Source: an uncultured Peptostreptococcaceae bacterium (GTDB taxonomy: Bacteria; Bacillota; Clostridia; Peptostreptococcales; Anaerovoracaceae). From it: a stretch of DNA of 64,000 nt. Each line of letters opens with the position of its first letter. The stretch's first letter is position 1. The translations under genes and the position numbers were made by a program. Below are positions 62,791-64,000 of the stretch, one piece after another. Where the stretch lies: positions 1-64,000 of the forward strand of contig CAJOKT010000001.1 of assembly GCA_905235115.1 (NCBI GenBank), given 5' to 3'. The notes beneath the pieces are model-generated. The model ran no database searches and was not told where the DNA came from. It saw only the letters and a program-made list of their open reading frames with translations.

Positions 62791-64000
62791 GCGGGAACAA
62801 CAGAACAGGCATGAATATCCTTCACGCCGGCATTGGCCTTGGCATGAAGGCCATAAAGATACCCAGACCGGTGCTTTACGAAGGTCCTGGGTCATCGGAC
62901 AGGCTCAGCGGCATACTGGAAACTGAAGGCAGGCTGAGACCTCTTATCGTCACCAGTCCCGGCACTGTACAAAGAGAATATTTCAATAAGATCAAGGACA
63001 GTCTTCTTGAAAACAGGCTTGAACCGGTGGTCTCTGCTACGGTTTCAGAAGACCCCTCCATCTCGGTCATAAAGGATATCGCAAGGATGTACCGCGATGA
63101 GGAGTGCGACTGCCTTGTAGCCATCGGTGGAGGTTCCCCCATGGACGCCATGAAGGGCGCCGCCGCCCTGATCGCGAGACCCGGGGCAGATATCAGAGGT
63201 ATGAAGGGAATAATGAAGGTTGGAAAGAACACGCCCCTCATGATCGCTGTGCCCACCACCGCGGGTACAGGTTCGGAATGCACCGTAGCGGCAGTCATAA
63301 CTGACGAAAATGAAAATTATAAATTTACCGTCAGCGACCTTTCACTTTGTCCGAAATATGCTATACTTGATTCGTGCCTGACGGTGAGTCTTCCCAAAAG
63401 CATAACAGCCATGACCGGAATGGATGCTCTGACTCACGCGGTGGAAGCCTATCTGAATACACCTTATCACAAGGCTGACACCGCGGAACTCTGCGAATCC
63501 GCAGTCAGCAAAATATTCAGGTATCTTGAGAGGGCCTGTAATGAGCCTGAAGACCTTGCTGTCCGCCAGAATATGCTAAAAGCCTCTTTTGAGGCCGGTG
63601 AAGCCTTCACAGTGGCCTGCGTCGGAAACGTCCACGCCATAGGCCACGGCATCGGAGGGATCTGCCATAAGCCTCACGGTCTCTGCATGGCGGTGCTTCT
63701 TCCCATAGTTCTTCTGGACTACGGAAAGGCGGCATACGGTTCTCTGGCAAAGCTCGCTTTAAGGTCCGGTGTCCTGGAAGATGACGGTTCAGGTGAAAGG
63801 CAGACTGGCCTGAGATTCATAGAGAAGATCAGAAGACTCAACAGGATAGTGGGCATACCTTCAGAGTTTGAAGGGCTGAGATATGCTGACGTGGATGAAA
63901 TAGCAAGAAGGGCAGTGAAGGAAGCAGTCCCCCTCTATCCCACCCCTGTCACATATGCAGAGGATGACGTAAAGAGAGTACTTTCTATTGCAATGGGAGA
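62787..64000 (+). CDS. Iron-containing alcohol dehydrogenase, cut by the window end
   Basis: At least 404 residues; the reading frame is open at 64000 so the 3' end is missing. Seen: GGGSPMDAMKG (cofactor), PTTAGTGSECT, GMDALTHAVEAY and NVHAIGHGIGGICHKPHG, which hold the conserved metal ligands. Reduces an aldehyde or oxidises an alcohol with NAD(P)H. The ATG overlaps the kinase stop by 4 nt, so it belongs to the same operon, where it would handle the aldehyde released by the aldolase (inference). Confidence 0.9.
   Translation, partial: MSGNNRTGMNILHAGIGLGMKAIKIPRPVLYEGPGSSDRLSGILETEGRLRPLIVTSPGTVQREYFNKIKDSLLENRLEPVVSATVSEDPSISVIKDIARMYRDEECDCLVAIGGGSPMDAMKGAAALIARPGADIRGMKGIMKVGKNTPLMIAVPTTAGTGSECTVAAVITDENENYKFTVSDLSLCPKYAILDSCLTVSLPKSITAMTGMDALTHAVEAYLNTPYHKADTAELCESAVSKIFRYLERACNEPEDLAVRQNMLKASFEAGEAFTVACVGNVHAIGHGIGGICHKPHGLCMAVLLPIVLLDYGKAAYGSLAKLALRSGVLEDDGSGERQTGLRFIEKIRRLNRIVGIPSEFEGLRYADVDEIARRAVKEAVPLYPTPVTYAEDDVKRVLSIAMG

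Noticed and set aside
1..64000. CRISPR arrays, prophage or insertion sequences
   Set aside because: No regular direct-repeat arrays, transposase, integrase or phage structural genes were seen, apart from the group II intron end.

Overview
The window looks like chromosome of an anaerobic, low-complexity-envelope Bacillota, most likely class Clostridia. Reasons: a ferredoxin-linked 2-oxoacid oxidoreductase, a glycyl radical enzyme, a thioredoxin-reductase-like flavoprotein that has lost its NADPH motifs, a type II pantothenate kinase, sortase-built pili with LPXTG signals, and Gram-positive style AGGAGG ribosome sites. Almost all genes lie on the + strand; only the first small gene and the ychF-lgt pair are on the - strand. 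Identifications are made from motifs and memory of families; no search was run.

Layout. 1-95 is the 3' end of a group II intron. 116-4125: a small membrane protein, then a peptidase/nucleosidase/amidohydrolase salvage cluster. 4319-8259: a korDABC-type oxidoreductase operon ending in a half-size AspT-like transporter. 8397-11212: a DUF5685 gene with an apparent frameshift, a J-domain protein, a flavoprotein reductase, and a small unknown. 11351-19242: housekeeping (rdgB, yihY-like, gmk, rpoZ, ileS, metallo-hydrolase, rlmN, lipoprotein). 19425-30860: a complete nine-gene purine operon (purE, C, F-like, M, N, O-like, AICAR transformylase, D, L), with a PurF that lacks its glutaminase residues. 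30928-32053: a small P-loop protein and a Nudix hydrolase. 32177-38262: a nucleoside-type BMP/ABC importer with a DNA methyltransferase translationally coupled to its end. 38304: tRNA-Arg. 38608-42721: a Tad-like secretion/pilus operon ending in four overlapping or abutting tiny membrane proteins. 42810-47278: pantothenate kinase, ychF, lgt and a DUF4358-DHHW lipoprotein. 47371-52464: a sortase C pilus operon. 52605-53145: six tRNAs. 53350-57839: a glycyl radical enzyme and an S9 peptidase. 57885-64000: a regulated catabolic operon (class III aminotransferase, two-domain class II aldolase, TetR regulator, FGGY kinase, iron alcohol dehydrogenase), cut by the window end.

How the parts fit. Purine synthesis and the BMP/ABC importer both feed nucleotide pools; MTA nucleosidase recycles purine from methylthioadenosine; rdgB and gmk clean up and convert purine nucleotides. 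The most unusual items are the Tad-like operon with its family of 36-60 residue peptides, the glutaminase-dead PurF, the glycyl radical enzyme with Gln where related lyases have Glu and no activase nearby, and a 7-mer (TTTTGCG) that recurs far above chance in genes and spacers.
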